Origin: Bdellovibrionales bacterium
GTDB taxonomy: Bacteria > Bdellovibrionota > Bdellovibrionia > Bdellovibrionales > UBA1609
Direction: 5' to 3'
Assembly: GCA_016716765.1 (NCBI GenBank)
Contig: JADJVA010000025.1
Span: forward strand, 620,001 to 684,000
Length of the DNA stretch: 64,000 nucleotides
Part shown: in pieces, positions 54,856 to 63,471 of the stretch
Position numbering within the stretch: the stretch's first letter is position 1
How the letters are laid out: each line of letters begins with the position of its first letter
Made by a program: the position numbers and the translations under genes
Notes under the pieces: model-generated
The model's database searches: none
Told to the model about the DNA's origin: nothing
What the model saw: only the letters and a program-made list of their open reading frames with translations

Positions 54856-56216
54856 TGGCGAAGTTATGGGGCGGAAGATTTGGGAAGGAACTTCATCAAG
54901 AAGTTCTGGCCTTTACGAGTTCCATCGCCACAGATCAACGTCTTTGGCCACACGATATTCAGGGAAGCCAAGCTCATGCTCGAATGTTGGGAAAATGTGG
55001 GATCATTAGCCTTCCCGATTCTGAGCAGATTGTGCGCGGTCTCGACTCCGTTGCGGCCAAGCTTTCCTCAGGCGAGTGGGCGTTTCAGGCTGAGGCTGAG
55101 GATGTCCATTCGGAAGTAGAAAGGCTTCTTGCCTCCGAGATAGGAGAATTGGCGGGAAAACTTCATACAGCACGCAGTCGGAACGATCAGGTTTTGTTAA
55201 GCACAAAACTTTATTTGCGGGCTGCGGTCACTGATTGGCTCTATGAATTGCAGGGTCTTCGCGCGGTCTTGAAAGATCTTGCAAAAAATCATCTCAATAC
55301 CTTGCTTCCCGGTTTGACTCACACTCAGCATGCGCAGCCAGTCAGTTTGGCTCATCATTTGATGGCTTATTTTTGGATGCTCCATCGAGACGGCGAGAGG
55401 CTCATCGATTACAAAAAGCGGCTCAATAAATGTCCACTTGGAGTAGCCGCTCTGGCTGGCACCGGATTTTCAATTGATAGGCAGATGGTAGCCAAAGAAT
55501 TGCAATTTGATGGGGTCACCGAAAATAGCCTTGATACCGTCGGAGACAGAGATTTCATTTTAGAGTTGTTGTCCATCACTTCCATCACCATGACTCATTT
55601 CTCTCGTTTGGCCGAAGAATTTATTTTGTGGTCGACACCAGAGTTTGGATTTTTGACCCTTGACGACAGTGTGACCACCGGCAGTTCCATCATGCCTAAT
55701 AAAAAGAATCCAGATGTCGCAGAGCTCATTCGGGGGCGTACGGGGGTTGTTTTTGGTCAATTGATGGCGGCCCTCACATTAATGAAAGCAGTACCCCTGA
55801 GTTATAATCGTGATTTTCAAGAGGATAAGGAACTCATTTTTAAATCTCTGGATATACTTCGTGGATCGACGCGCATGTTTGTTTTGATGCTAGAAAACGC
55901 AAAATTTCATCCAGACAAAATGGCAAAGAGTTTAATGGGTGATACCTCTAATGCGACTGATCTTGCCGATTACCTTGCGAAGAAGGGCTTGCCTTTTCGT
56001 CAGGCTCATGAGGTGGTTGGTAAAATTGTATTGCACTGCGCCTTATCTGGTCAACCAATTGAATCCTTGGATTTGATGACATTTCACCAGTTTTCTCCCC
56101 TTTTCGAATCAGATGTGCTCAGCATTGTACTTCATCGGGCAGTGATGGAAGCAAGGACGTCCGAAGGCGGAACAGCTCCAGACGCAGTAAGTCGTCAGAT
56201 AAAAATGGCCGAATAG
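54855..56216 (+). CDS. argH: argininosuccinate lyase
   Basis: Last step of arginine synthesis, releasing fumarate. 453 residues. 'HTARSRNDQVLLSTKLYLR', 'GLTHTQHAQPVSLAHHLM' and the signature 'GSSIMPNKKNPDVAELIRG' are present. ATG 54855 overlaps the argG stop. No terminator is visible before the flagellin 2 promoter region. Confidence 0.96.
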   Translation: MAKLWGGRFGKELHQEVLAFTSSIATDQRLWPHDIQGSQAHARMLGKCGIISLPDSEQIVRGLDSVAAKLSSGEWAFQAEAEDVHSEVERLLASEIGELAGKLHTARSRNDQVLLSTKLYLRAAVTDWLYELQGLRAVLKDLAKNHLNTLLPGLTHTQHAQPVSLAHHLMAYFWMLHRDGERLIDYKKRLNKCPLGVAALAGTGFSIDRQMVAKELQFDGVTENSLDTVGDRDFILELLSITSITMTHFSRLAEEFILWSTPEFGFLTLDDSVTTGSSIMPNKKNPDVAELIRGRTGVVFGQLMAALTLMKAVPLSYNRDFQEDKELIFKSLDILRGSTRMFVLMLENAKFHPDKMAKSLMGDTSNATDLADYLAKKGLPFRQAHEVVGKIVLHCALSGQPIESLDLMTFHQFSPLFESDVLSIVLHRAVMEARTSEGGTAPDAVSRQIKMAE

Positions 56217-56289
56217 AAATTTTTTTAAAAATTTTTTAGAAGAATGGTGGCTCTGATTTCAAGCACAAGACGCAGCAAGACATAGAAAA

Positions 56290-56335
56290 CCTAGACCAAA
56301 GGCCTAAAGCTTCCTAGACCAAAGCCGAGAAGCTT
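56290..56335 (+). repeat. tandem 23-bp repeat at the flagellin 2 promoter
   Basis: Two adjacent 23-base units (56290-56312, 56313-56335), identical over the first 12 bases (CCTAGACCAAAG) and last 6. The second unit includes the -10 of the sigma-28-type promoter; the first carries a weaker GCCTAAAG at the same place. It lies in the 386-base gap between argH and flagellin 2. Confidence 0.6.
56305..56331 (+). promoter_or_regulatory. sigma-28-type promoter of flagellin 2
   Basis: TAAAGCTT, 11 bases, GCCGAGAA: seven of eight matches in each element, exact spacing. It predicts an unusually long leader of about 260 bases before the ATG at 56603. Confidence 0.7.
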
Positions 56336-56504
56336 CCTGAACACGTTGGAGCACACTTGATAGACTTCTATTTCAGCAGTCACTGAGTAGAGGGCTTATC
56401 GAGAGTCAGAAAGGAAGGGGCCATCAGCCCTCAACTTTTTGCAAACCTCCAAATTTAAAAACTGAATATTAACAACCAAGGCAATGATTGCCACCTTTAC
56501 GCGT

Positions 56505-56520
56505 CTGGCCGTGGGGCCAG
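56505..56520 (+). other. hairpin in the flagellin 2 leader
   Basis: CTGGCC-GTGG-GGCCAG, a perfect 6-bp stem and 4-base loop, followed after a few bases by CTTTTT. It could act as an attenuator-like terminator or a leader stem. AGGATGG, a CsrA-type GGA, lies further on at 56569-56575. Confidence 0.4.
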
Positions 56521-56602
56521 GGGATTCTTTTTAACCCGGAGAATCTGTGTGTGAAGTGGGGCCTAAAAAGGATGGAGCCGCAAGGTTTTTGGGAGGTACA
56601 CA

Positions 56603-57430
56603 ATGGGCTTAAGGATTCATACAAACATCGCTTCAATTAGCGCGCAGAGGCAGCTAACAAAACAGCAAAGTCGGATGGAGCATGCTCAGCAAGCTTTGGC
56701 CTCAGGCAGCCGAATTGTCACAGCCTCAGATGATGCGGCTGGATTGGCAATTTCGGAAAACATACGTGGCCAGCTCGCAGGAATAAAAATGGCTCGTAAC
56801 AATGCCTACAATGCGGGCTCTCTGATTCAGGTCAGTGAGGGTGGTCTGAATGAGATCAATAATATTCTCATTCGTTTACGTGAATTAGGTGTACAGGCAG
56901 CTTCTGACACTGTCTCAGAAGTAGAGAGAAGTTTTCTCAATCAAGAAGCCCAACAAATGGTTGATGAATCCGACAGGATTGCGAAGTCAACTCGATTTGG
57001 AAATAAGACCTTACTGGACGGGTCTGGCGAAGAATTGGAATATCATGTGGGTCCATTTTCAGGAGAGGAAAATATTATTCGGTATAAAATTTCTGCCGAC
57101 GCGACGGCCTCTACATTGGGAATCGACGGTATTACGGTGGAAGACAAAGAGTCGGCTCGGTCTACTTTGGAAGCTGTTGATCAAGCGATCGTCAAGCTCG
57201 GAAATTTGAGAGCGGATTTTGGCGCGGTCCAGAGTCGTTTGCAAATTACGACTTCTAACTTAGATATCCAAAATGAGAATTTATCTGCTGCAAAATCACG
57301 GATAAGGGATGCCGATGTGGCATTTGAGTCGTCTGAATTGACCTCAGCGCAAGTTCTTCAAGCTGCTTCGGTCTCGGTTCTCGCAGCGGCCAATCAAAAT
57401 GGAGCATCGGCTCTTAAGTTGCTCAGTTGA
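56603..57430 (+). CDS. fliC: flagellin 2
   Basis: 275 residues, D0/D1 only. 'LASGSRIVTASDDAAGLAI', 'LIRLRELGVQAASDTVSEV' and the C-terminal 'LAAANQNGASALKLLS' are canonical. GGGAGGT precedes ATG 56603. Closest to flagellin 1 in the middle region ('HVGPFSGEENIIRYKISAD' versus 'QVGPFSGPENRVEFSLDAD'). Confidence 0.95.
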   Translation: MGLRIHTNIASISAQRQLTKQQSRMEHAQQALASGSRIVTASDDAAGLAISENIRGQLAGIKMARNNAYNAGSLIQVSEGGLNEINNILIRLRELGVQAASDTVSEVERSFLNQEAQQMVDESDRIAKSTRFGNKTLLDGSGEELEYHVGPFSGEENIIRYKISADATASTLGIDGITVEDKESARSTLEAVDQAIVKLGNLRADFGAVQSRLQITTSNLDIQNENLSAAKSRIRDADVAFESSELTSAQVLQAASVSVLAAANQNGASALKLLS

Positions 57431-57502
57431 GAATAGAGTTTTGAAAAGAAATTCCAAGGTTTACGGAGTAGTAGCCCACAGACGAAGCTACTCTTAAGCC
57501 CG

Positions 57503-57536
57503 CCCTGGGGCCCTCCCACAAGCCCCGGGGTATTTT
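57503..57536 (+). terminator. terminator after flagellin 2
   Basis: CCCTGGGGC and GCCCCGGGG form a 9-bp stem with one wobble, followed by TATTTT. It lies just before the convergent gene ending at 57546. Confidence 0.75.
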
Positions 57537-57545
57537 AATGGACGC

Positions 57546-58148
57546 TCATCTTTCACGTGAGTTTCTATTTCCTACTGCAGAAGCGCTATCGCAATCCACT
57601 TTGAATTTTGTTTTTACCTTCGGTCCAAGAAAACTCGATGCGACCCGGCCTAACATTGAGGTAGGAGATTGGTAGGAAACCTCTTTCTCAAAAGTTCCCT
57701 TTTCCAAACGAGATCGGGTAAATTTAAATTCTCCGAAATATTCGCCATCAAAAAGCAAGAGAAGAAGCCCCTCCCTTTTCGCATCGTCGCTCCCAGCGGG
57801 CTGATATTCCAATTCAAAGAGGTATTTTATGATCGTCTCGTTTGCGTTTGCCTCTCTTAACTCTTCGTCATAGAGAGTGAAACGACCATGAGAATTCGGA
57901 TCAATTTCAAATGATTTTTGTAGAGTTGAAACAGTCATGCCACCCGATTCATGCCATATGGACTTCGTTACACGACAAGTGATATTCAATCGATATCTAA
58001 ATGGTTCCGTCCCGCTCGGTTTGGAATCTGCAAGTGCGAGAACCTGATGTATGGCAAGGACGGCGGCAAGACCTTGGGGCAAATGGCGACTCAGTGCTAT
58101 CCTCAAAATTTTCAAAGTATTTCTCAGTAAAAAATAGATTTGACTCAT
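57546..58148 (-). CDS. exported hypothetical protein, paralogue 1
   Basis: 200 residues from ATG 58148, with AAGGAG 10 bases upstream. Signal peptide, then a mature domain with one Cys near each end. 'CRVTKSIWHESGGMTVSTL' and 'SYQSPTSMLGRVASSFLG' are shared with the neighbour at 58370-58933 ('CNLTKSIYHEAGGTTVSAI', 'SYQSPHSIFGRFATKFYG'). The two are clear paralogues placed between flagellins 2 and 3 on the opposite strand. No family recognised. Confidence 0.7.
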   Translation of the reverse strand: MSQIYFLLRNTLKILRIALSRHLPQGLAAVLAIHQVLALADSKPSGTEPFRYRLNITCRVTKSIWHESGGMTVSTLQKSFEIDPNSHGRFTLYDEELREANANETIIKYLFELEYQPAGSDDAKREGLLLLLFDGEYFGEFKFTRSRLEKGTFEKEVSYQSPTSMLGRVASSFLGPKVKTKFKVDCDSASAVGNRNSRER

Positions 58149-58369
58149 GCGATTCAAGGCTCCTTGTAAAACTCAATGACCCGCAACGCAGGTTCTGAGC
58201 GTGGTGACAAGCCCAATGGGCATATGCATATAGAGTGCCACTCGGCTGGAGTGTTACAGGCTTCTGATGCAGAGGGGAAAGGAAGTTCTACCGATTTCTC
58301 GGACTGTCATTTTTACCCTCTTGAAAATTAAATCATCGCAGAATCTATGCAAGTCCTATCTTAAGGTTT

Positions 58370-58933
58370 CTAGAAGCAATGCAATTTGAGATTTGCCCGC
58401 ACCTTCGGTCCGTAGAATTTTGTAGCAAAGCGACCAAAAATAGAGTGAGGAGATTGATAGGAGGTATCCTTTTCAATGATTCCCGTATGAAAGCGTGATC
58501 GGGAGACCTCAAATTCTCCCAGATATGCCCCATTAAGATAGGCAATCAGAACTCCATTTCTGGCAGAAGGATTTCTATCTATTTCTCTGTATTCCATTTG
58601 GATCAGACTCTTTGAAATGGTCTCCTGCGTTTCGCCGTCTTTGGTGACTTCGTGATCGAGGATAAATCTGTTGTCTTCTTCGAAGTGAATTGCTAGCGCC
58701 TTTTGAATCGCAGAAACAGTTGTGCCACCGGCTTCGTGATAAATGGATTTAGTTAGGTTGCACGTGACCAATAATTTATCGCCAATTGGCTCCGCAGCAC
58801 TCGGAAAATTGGGCATACCAGCTGCATGATCAAGAGGAAATAAAATCAGCAAAAGAAAAAAAATAGAAAAATATTTTAGACTAATTATGTATGGAATCTT
58901 GATCACTGCTCGCCCCCCCGCCATGACTTTCAT
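58370..58933 (-). CDS. exported hypothetical protein, paralogue 2
   Basis: About 187 residues. Hydrophobic signal ('LKYFSIFFLLLILFPLDHA') and a mature part matching paralogue 1 along its length, ending 'GPKVRANLKLHCF'. The first and last conserved Cys suggest a disulphide closing the domain. The start is uncertain: ATG 58933, 58924, or GTG 58906 with a G-rich ribosome-like site. The 58158-58369 gap between the paralogues shows no gene. Confidence 0.68.
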   Translation of the reverse strand: MKVMAGGRAVIKIPYIISLKYFSIFFLLLILFPLDHAAGMPNFPSAAEPIGDKLLVTCNLTKSIYHEAGGTTVSAIQKALAIHFEEDNRFILDHEVTKDGETQETISKSLIQMEYREIDRNPSARNGVLIAYLNGAYLGEFEVSRSRFHTGIIEKDTSYQSPHSIFGRFATKFYGPKVRANLKLHCF

Positions 58934-59166
58934 ACAATAGTTTAGATAAGCTCGCATTGAAATTAAGTTCAGTCCTGTCAAATTTATGTCAGCATTTCTT
59001 ATGTTTTTGTAAAAACCGTAGCGGAATTTCGCTAGTGCTCATGTTGAAAGTGCGTGCTGTTTGGGGATCCATTTTACCCAATCAAAAGTCCTGGGATTTC
59101 TTGACGAAGGTCTAGGCTAGCTAGAGAAAATTCGCTTTTGTTAGGATAAAAGTCGAGTTCACCTAT

Positions 59167-59210
59167 GACAAAGGTCCAGTTTTCTGTGGACAAAGGTCCA
59201 GTTTAACTGG
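59167..59210 (+). promoter_or_regulatory. direct repeats and palindrome upstream of flagellin 3 promoter
   Basis: GACAAAGGTCCAGTTT occurs twice (59167-59182, 59189-59204), 22 bases apart, about two helical turns. The second copy runs into the perfect palindrome CCAGTT-T-AACTGG (59198-59210), which ends 8 bases before the -35 element. This looks like an operator. The rest of the ~530-base gap shows no gene. Confidence 0.5.
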
Positions 59211-59217
59211 ACTCGAC

Positions 59218-59244
59218 TCAAGTGCAGCTAGACCTAGCCGAAAG
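59218..59244 (+). promoter_or_regulatory. sigma-28-type promoter of flagellin 3
   Basis: TCAAGTGC, 11 bases, GCCGAAAG: five of eight and six of eight matches with exact spacing, weaker than the other two flagellin promoters. It lies about 220 bases before the ATG. Confidence 0.5.
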
Positions 59245-59462
59245 GTTGAGTAAGCAAGCAGCAGTACCAAAGTCGAACCTGTCTGAGGAGATATTGTCTG
59301 AGTGACTGCGGACACTATTTTCGTTTGTAGGACAGGAGAGAAAAGGTTCTCTGCTCCAATGTGTTCAACCCAGGCCAAGGGATGGCCGCGCTTGAGATAG
59401 TGCCTTGTAGGTGAGGCCGTCCAACGGAGAGAGGGATTTTCACTTAACAAAAGGAGGGCATC

Positions 59463-60299
59463 ATGTCCTTAACAGTAAGTACCAATATCTCGTCCATAGC
59501 GGCGCAAAACACTCTGGCTCGTAGCCAGCGAAGTTTGGAGAAAAGCTTTACTCAGCTAGCGAGCGGAAGCAGGATCACCAAAGCTGCAGACGATGCCGCT
59601 GGTTTGTCGATCAGCGAAACTCTGAAATCAACTATTCGGGGATACACTCAGTCTCAGCGCAATGCCAATGATGGAATCTCAATGGTCCAGGTCGCTGAAG
59701 GGGGACTGGCGGAGGTCAGCAATATTCTCACTCGCATGAGAGAACTAGGGGTTCAGGCCTCATCGGACACTGTAGGGGATACTGAAAGGGGCTTTATTGA
59801 TAAAGAAGTTCAGCAGTTAAAATCTGAGATGCAGCGAATTGCTGAATCGACAAGATTTGGACAGACCCGTTTGTTAGATGGATCGGGCCAGGAATTTTCG
59901 TTTCAAGTAGATATAGGAAATAATGATTTTCAGGATCGAATCAATTTCGACTCCAGTGCACAAGTTGCAACCACTCCTGAATTGGGTGTGGATGGATTTG
60001 ACTTTTCGTCAAAGGATGGAGCACGCGAAGCACTTGATATCCTGGAAGGATCTCAGCGCCAGGTCAATGGATATCGTGCCACATTGGGAGCCATACAAAA
60101 CCGCTTGATTTCCACAGCGGAAAATCTGGGAGTCGCAATCGAGAATTTCTCTGCCGCGAATTCTCGAATTAGAGATACTGATGTAGCCCAATCCTCGGCG
60201 GAATTGGCAAGGAACAATATTTTGTTAAGCGCCTCAATAGGAGTACTTGCACAGGCTAACCAAACACCGGCGGCGGCATTGCGTTTGATAAATCAATAG
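59463..60299 (+). CDS. fliC: flagellin 3
   Basis: 278 residues, D0/D1 only. 'LASGSRITKAADDAAGLSI', 'LTRMRELGVQASSDTVGDT' and the end 'AQANQTPAAALRLINQ' are the most canonical of the three. AAAGGAGG precedes ATG 59463. Its central part ('GNNDFQDRINFDSSAQVAT') differs from flagellins 1 and 2. Confidence 0.96.
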   Translation: MSLTVSTNISSIAAQNTLARSQRSLEKSFTQLASGSRITKAADDAAGLSISETLKSTIRGYTQSQRNANDGISMVQVAEGGLAEVSNILTRMRELGVQASSDTVGDTERGFIDKEVQQLKSEMQRIAESTRFGQTRLLDGSGQEFSFQVDIGNNDFQDRINFDSSAQVATTPELGVDGFDFSSKDGAREALDILEGSQRQVNGYRATLGAIQNRLISTAENLGVAIENFSAANSRIRDTDVAQSSAELARNNILLSASIGVLAQANQTPAAALRLINQ

Positions 60300-60357
60300 G
60301 AATTTATGAGACGAGAAGGGACCTTAGACTCCTTTTGTTCCTTCGGTGCCAAACCTA

Positions 60358-60387
60358 CCCAGGGGGAATTCCCCCTGGGGTACTTTT
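60358..60387 (+). terminator. terminator after flagellin 3
   Basis: Perfect 22-base palindrome CCCAGGGG-GAATTC-CCCCTGGG followed by GTACTTTT. It separates flagellin 3 from flaG. Confidence 0.8.
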
Positions 60388-60457
60388 GACCTAGAACTGA
60401 GGACTAGAATCGCAGTTCAAAATAATGTTTTTTCGGGATTTGTCCGAGTAAGGAGGC

Positions 60458-60829
60458 ATGAACATTAAGTCCATTCTTCCCTTCATTCCCGGACTCGCAT
60501 CGCGGGCGAAGTTGGAAGCCAAACAAGAGGTGGCTTCTCACGAGGCGGGTGATCGCGAGCCAAATGGAAAACAGGAACGGGGCGACGGCCATCCGCAAAG
60601 GCCTTTAACTCCAGAAGAGGTAGCTAAAGCGGTTGATATTCTAAAGGAATTGTCTGGCGTAAAGGCAAGTTCCCTGAGTCTTAGAGTTGTGACAAAAGAG
60701 GACTGTACGGTCGTTTTAGTCGAGGGACCAACTGGCGAGGTTGTACGACGTTTGACCGAATTGGATCTTTGGCATGTCCTGAAAAATCAAGAGAAGAAGA
60801 CCGGTCATATTCTTGACAAGGCTATGTAA
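60458..60829 (+). CDS. flaG: FlaG-family protein
   Basis: 123 residues. 'EEVAKAVDILKELSGVKA' then 'VVLVEGPTGEVVRRLTELD' follow the FlaG pattern (a conserved strand ending 'TGEVIRRIP' in others). FlaG proteins affect filament length in several bacteria. Place between a flagellin and fliD is typical. GTAAGGAGG precedes ATG 60458. Confidence 0.75.
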   Translation: MNIKSILPFIPGLASRAKLEAKQEVASHEAGDREPNGKQERGDGHPQRPLTPEEVAKAVDILKELSGVKASSLSLRVVTKEDCTVVLVEGPTGEVVRRLTELDLWHVLKNQEKKTGHILDKAM

Positions 60830-60947
60830 AATTAAGTTGGTCAATTTTACGAATATTGGTCCAAGCCATTTTATTGACTCATAACAAACTCCAATTTTGG
60901 GTCATAATCAAAAAAGACAACCTATCACCAATGTCAGGAGGACCCGG

Positions 60948-62336
60948 GTGCCCGCAATTACTTTTGGTGGAATGGCAAGTGGATTGCCCCCAAATCTGGT
61001 TGATCAGCTTATCGAAGTGGAGAGGCAACCCATAAAAGTCCTTGAAGGGAAAAAGACAAAAGAAGAAACGCGCCTTAAACTTGTTGGGGACTTAGAAGCG
61101 CGCCTTGGAAAAGTGAGAGATTCAATCGGAACGCTCGCTTCTACAAAGGGATTTAATGATATCAAGGTTCAGTCAGGTGATCCAAATATCGTGCAAGGGG
61201 CGGTCGACCCAAGCGCAAGTGTTTCGGGAAGTTGGAATATTGAGGTTGTGGAGCTAGCTCAGAAGGCATCGGCCGTCACAAATGGGTTTCCCGATAAAAA
61301 TCATACCGAGTTAGGTATTGGCTATTTTAAGTTTGAAACTCCGGAGGGGAGCAAAGAGGTCTACATAAATGGGACTAACAACACTCTAGAAGGAGCGGCC
61401 GCGGCAATCAATTCGTCTGGAGTTGGGGTGAGGGCGACAGTCGTCAATGATCGAAATGATCCGGACCGTCCATTTAAACTTATGATTTCTGGTGATTCAG
61501 TTGGAGGGGACAATCAAATCCAATATCCCACTTTGTATTTTTTGGATGGAGATTTAGATCTCTATTTTGATAGCCAAAGAGAAGCACGCAACGGACTCAT
61601 CAAAGTGGATGGATTTGAATTTGCAATCAACAGCAATACAGTCACCGATATCATTCCCGGAGTGACTTTGGATATTAAACAAGCAGCCCCCGGTCGTCAG
61701 GTGAACGTTACAGTCAAAGAAGATCAGCAGGTGGTTGCAGGAAAAGTCGATCAATTCGTCAAATCTATCAATGAGGTCCTCAGCTTCATTCAAGGACAAA
61801 ATCGGATGGACGAAAAGACGGATACGACCCAAACCCTGGGCGGAGACGGAATGTTGAGAGGCATTGAGAGTCGGATTCGCCGACTCATCCAGGATCCTCA
61901 GTATGGAATACCTTCTTCGATCACGCGCCTTAACCAGCTTGGAATTGCCTTTAATCGCAATGGTACGGTCGATTTTGATCAGGAGAAGTTCAACTCCGTT
62001 CTTGCAAAGGATCCGGGAGGAGTGCAGATGTTCTTCGCTGGCGATGGATTCAATGTGGGCTTTATTCCCAGTTTGAAAAGCACATTGGCCACAATAAATA
62101 ATTCAGCCTTTGGTCCTCTCGCCCTTCGTAAGAATTCTCTGCAAGGCAATATTCGGAGAATAGATGAAAATATTGCCAATAAAGAAAAAATGATGGAGCG
62201 AAAGGAAGTAAGCCTTCGAAGAAAATTTTCTGCCTTGGAAGAGACCATGTCTCGACTGAAGTCTCAAGGCGGACAGCTAGCCGCCATTGGAGGTGGAGGT
62301 GGAGGTGGAGGCGGAGGAAAAGTAGGTCCGGGATAG
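60948..62336 (+). CDS. fliD: flagellar hook-associated protein 2 / filament cap FliD
   Basis: Filament cap that guides flagellin folding. 462 residues from GTG 60948 with AGGAGG 7 bases upstream; a longer reading from 60897 is unlikely. 'ITFGGMASGLPPNLVDQLI' and 'EVERQPIKVLEGKKTKEE' match the N-terminus; 'LGIAFNRNGTVDFDQEKF' and 'GGVQMFFAG' the later domain. The C-terminus ends in ten consecutive glycines (62289-62318) plus 'KVGPG', not usual for FliD. Confidence 0.94.
   Translation: MPAITFGGMASGLPPNLVDQLIEVERQPIKVLEGKKTKEETRLKLVGDLEARLGKVRDSIGTLASTKGFNDIKVQSGDPNIVQGAVDPSASVSGSWNIEVVELAQKASAVTNGFPDKNHTELGIGYFKFETPEGSKEVYINGTNNTLEGAAAAINSSGVGVRATVVNDRNDPDRPFKLMISGDSVGGDNQIQYPTLYFLDGDLDLYFDSQREARNGLIKVDGFEFAINSNTVTDIIPGVTLDIKQAAPGRQVNVTVKEDQQVVAGKVDQFVKSINEVLSFIQGQNRMDEKTDTTQTLGGDGMLRGIESRIRRLIQDPQYGIPSSITRLNQLGIAFNRNGTVDFDQEKFNSVLAKDPGGVQMFFAGDGFNVGFIPSLKSTLATINNSAFGPLALRKNSLQGNIRRIDENIANKEKMMERKEVSLRRKFSALEETMSRLKSQGGQLAAIGGGGGGGGGGKVGPG
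62289..62318 (+). repeat. GGA/GGT triplet run at the fliD 3' end
   Basis: Ten consecutive Gly codons, mostly alternating GGA and GGT. Slippage would change the number of Gly residues without breaking the frame. Confidence 0.85.
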
Positions 62337-62444
62337 CGAAGAGACGTTAACATTCATTTTGAAACACCGATACGTTAAAGGAACAGTGAAAAAATCCAGA
62401 AGGAAAGGTCAAACCAATCAAGGGTCAGAGGGTAAAACAAAGTT

Positions 62445-62834
62445 ATGAAAAGTGGATATCAGCAATACAAAAAGACTTCTGTAGAGAGCGCAAGTAGAGA
62501 AAAACTTCTTCTTATGATGTACGAAGGAGCGATAAAATATATCAAACGCGCCCAGATTGCGATGGAGAAAAAGGATATTGCTGGACGAGGTGAAAACATT
62601 GGCAGGGCCTTCGATATTGTGATCGAGCTTAACTCCACCCTTAATCATGAGGTGGGTGGAGATTTGGCTGCAAATTTGGAACAGCTCTATATGTTCATTA
62701 CAGATCAGCTGACTCAAGCGAATGTGCACGGCAAGGTCGAGCACCTTGAGAATGCATTAAGAGTTTTAACTACTTTGTATGAAGGTTGGACGCAGGCAAT
62801 TGATAAAATTAAAAAAGAAGAGCAAGTGAGATAA
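62445..62834 (+). CDS. fliS: flagellin chaperone FliS
   Basis: 129 residues. 'VESASREKLLLMMYEGAIK' and 'YIKRAQIAMEKKDIAGRG' are the conserved N-terminal helices; 'LEQLYMFITDQLTQANV' follows as usual. It binds the flagellin C-terminus before export. GAGGG lies about 12 bases before ATG 62445. Follows fliD as in most bacteria. Confidence 0.95.
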   Translation: MKSGYQQYKKTSVESASREKLLLMMYEGAIKYIKRAQIAMEKKDIAGRGENIGRAFDIVIELNSTLNHEVGGDLAANLEQLYMFITDQLTQANVHGKVEHLENALRVLTTLYEGWTQAIDKIKKEEQVR

Positions 62835-62855
62835 AAGTCGACCAGGAGGGTGGAT

Positions 62856-63281
62856 ATGACAGATATAGTCGGTTTGCTGGAGAATAAGAACAACTGCCTT
62901 CAATTATTCTTCGATCTGAACGAGGCGGAGATTGTCAATTTTGATGGAGGTAATTTCGATAATCTTGACAATTTTTATCAGGGACGCGAATCAATTCTGA
63001 ATATGATTCAAAAAATCGATAAGAAAATCGAAGATTCCAATAGCAATGTTTTGAATTATGAGGAAATTACCAACGCGAACCGAAAATCAGTCCTAGAATG
63101 TCTGACGCTCAAGAATGACTTGGTGGCAAAAATTCTAGCTCAAGATTTGCACATTCTGTCGGTCATAGAGGCGACAAAGTCGATGATTATCAAAGAACTC
63201 TGTTCTGTGAAATCTGCGCGAAAGGCCATGAGGGGCTATCATTCAGGAATCAGCGACACTCATTTGGATGAGAAGATCTAG
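62856..63281 (+). CDS. FliT/FlgN-like chaperone, tentative
   Basis: 141 residues, all helical. The position directly after fliS and the end 'KSARKAMRGYHSG' resemble FliT-type chaperones, but identity is low. AGGAGG lies 7 bases before ATG 62856; GTG 62850 is too close to it. Confidence 0.6.
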   Translation: MTDIVGLLENKNNCLQLFFDLNEAEIVNFDGGNFDNLDNFYQGRESILNMIQKIDKKIEDSNSNVLNYEEITNANRKSVLECLTLKNDLVAKILAQDLHILSVIEATKSMIIKELCSVKSARKAMRGYHSGISDTHLDEKI

Positions 63282-63432
63282 AAGCATAGAATTGCTGTGA
63301 GTCTCATTGCGGCTGGACTTTAGTTCCAGCTTAAGTGAAGTAGGATATGTCAAAAATCCGACTCATGCATTTTACCAGCGTCAAAATTCTGTCATATATT
63401 TTCTCGGCTCTCCCGCCATTGTCTTTTGAGAC

Positions 63433-63448
63433 TGGCATTGTAGTTGCT
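63433..63448 (+). promoter_or_regulatory. sigma-54-type promoter of the TPR gene
   Basis: TGGCATTGTAGTTGCT, preceded by C: matches YTGGCACG-N4-TTGCW with GG and GC ten bases apart. It lies 24 bases before ATG 63472. Confidence 0.7.
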
Positions 63449-63471
63449 TTCTCCTTTTGAGAGGGTGGATT

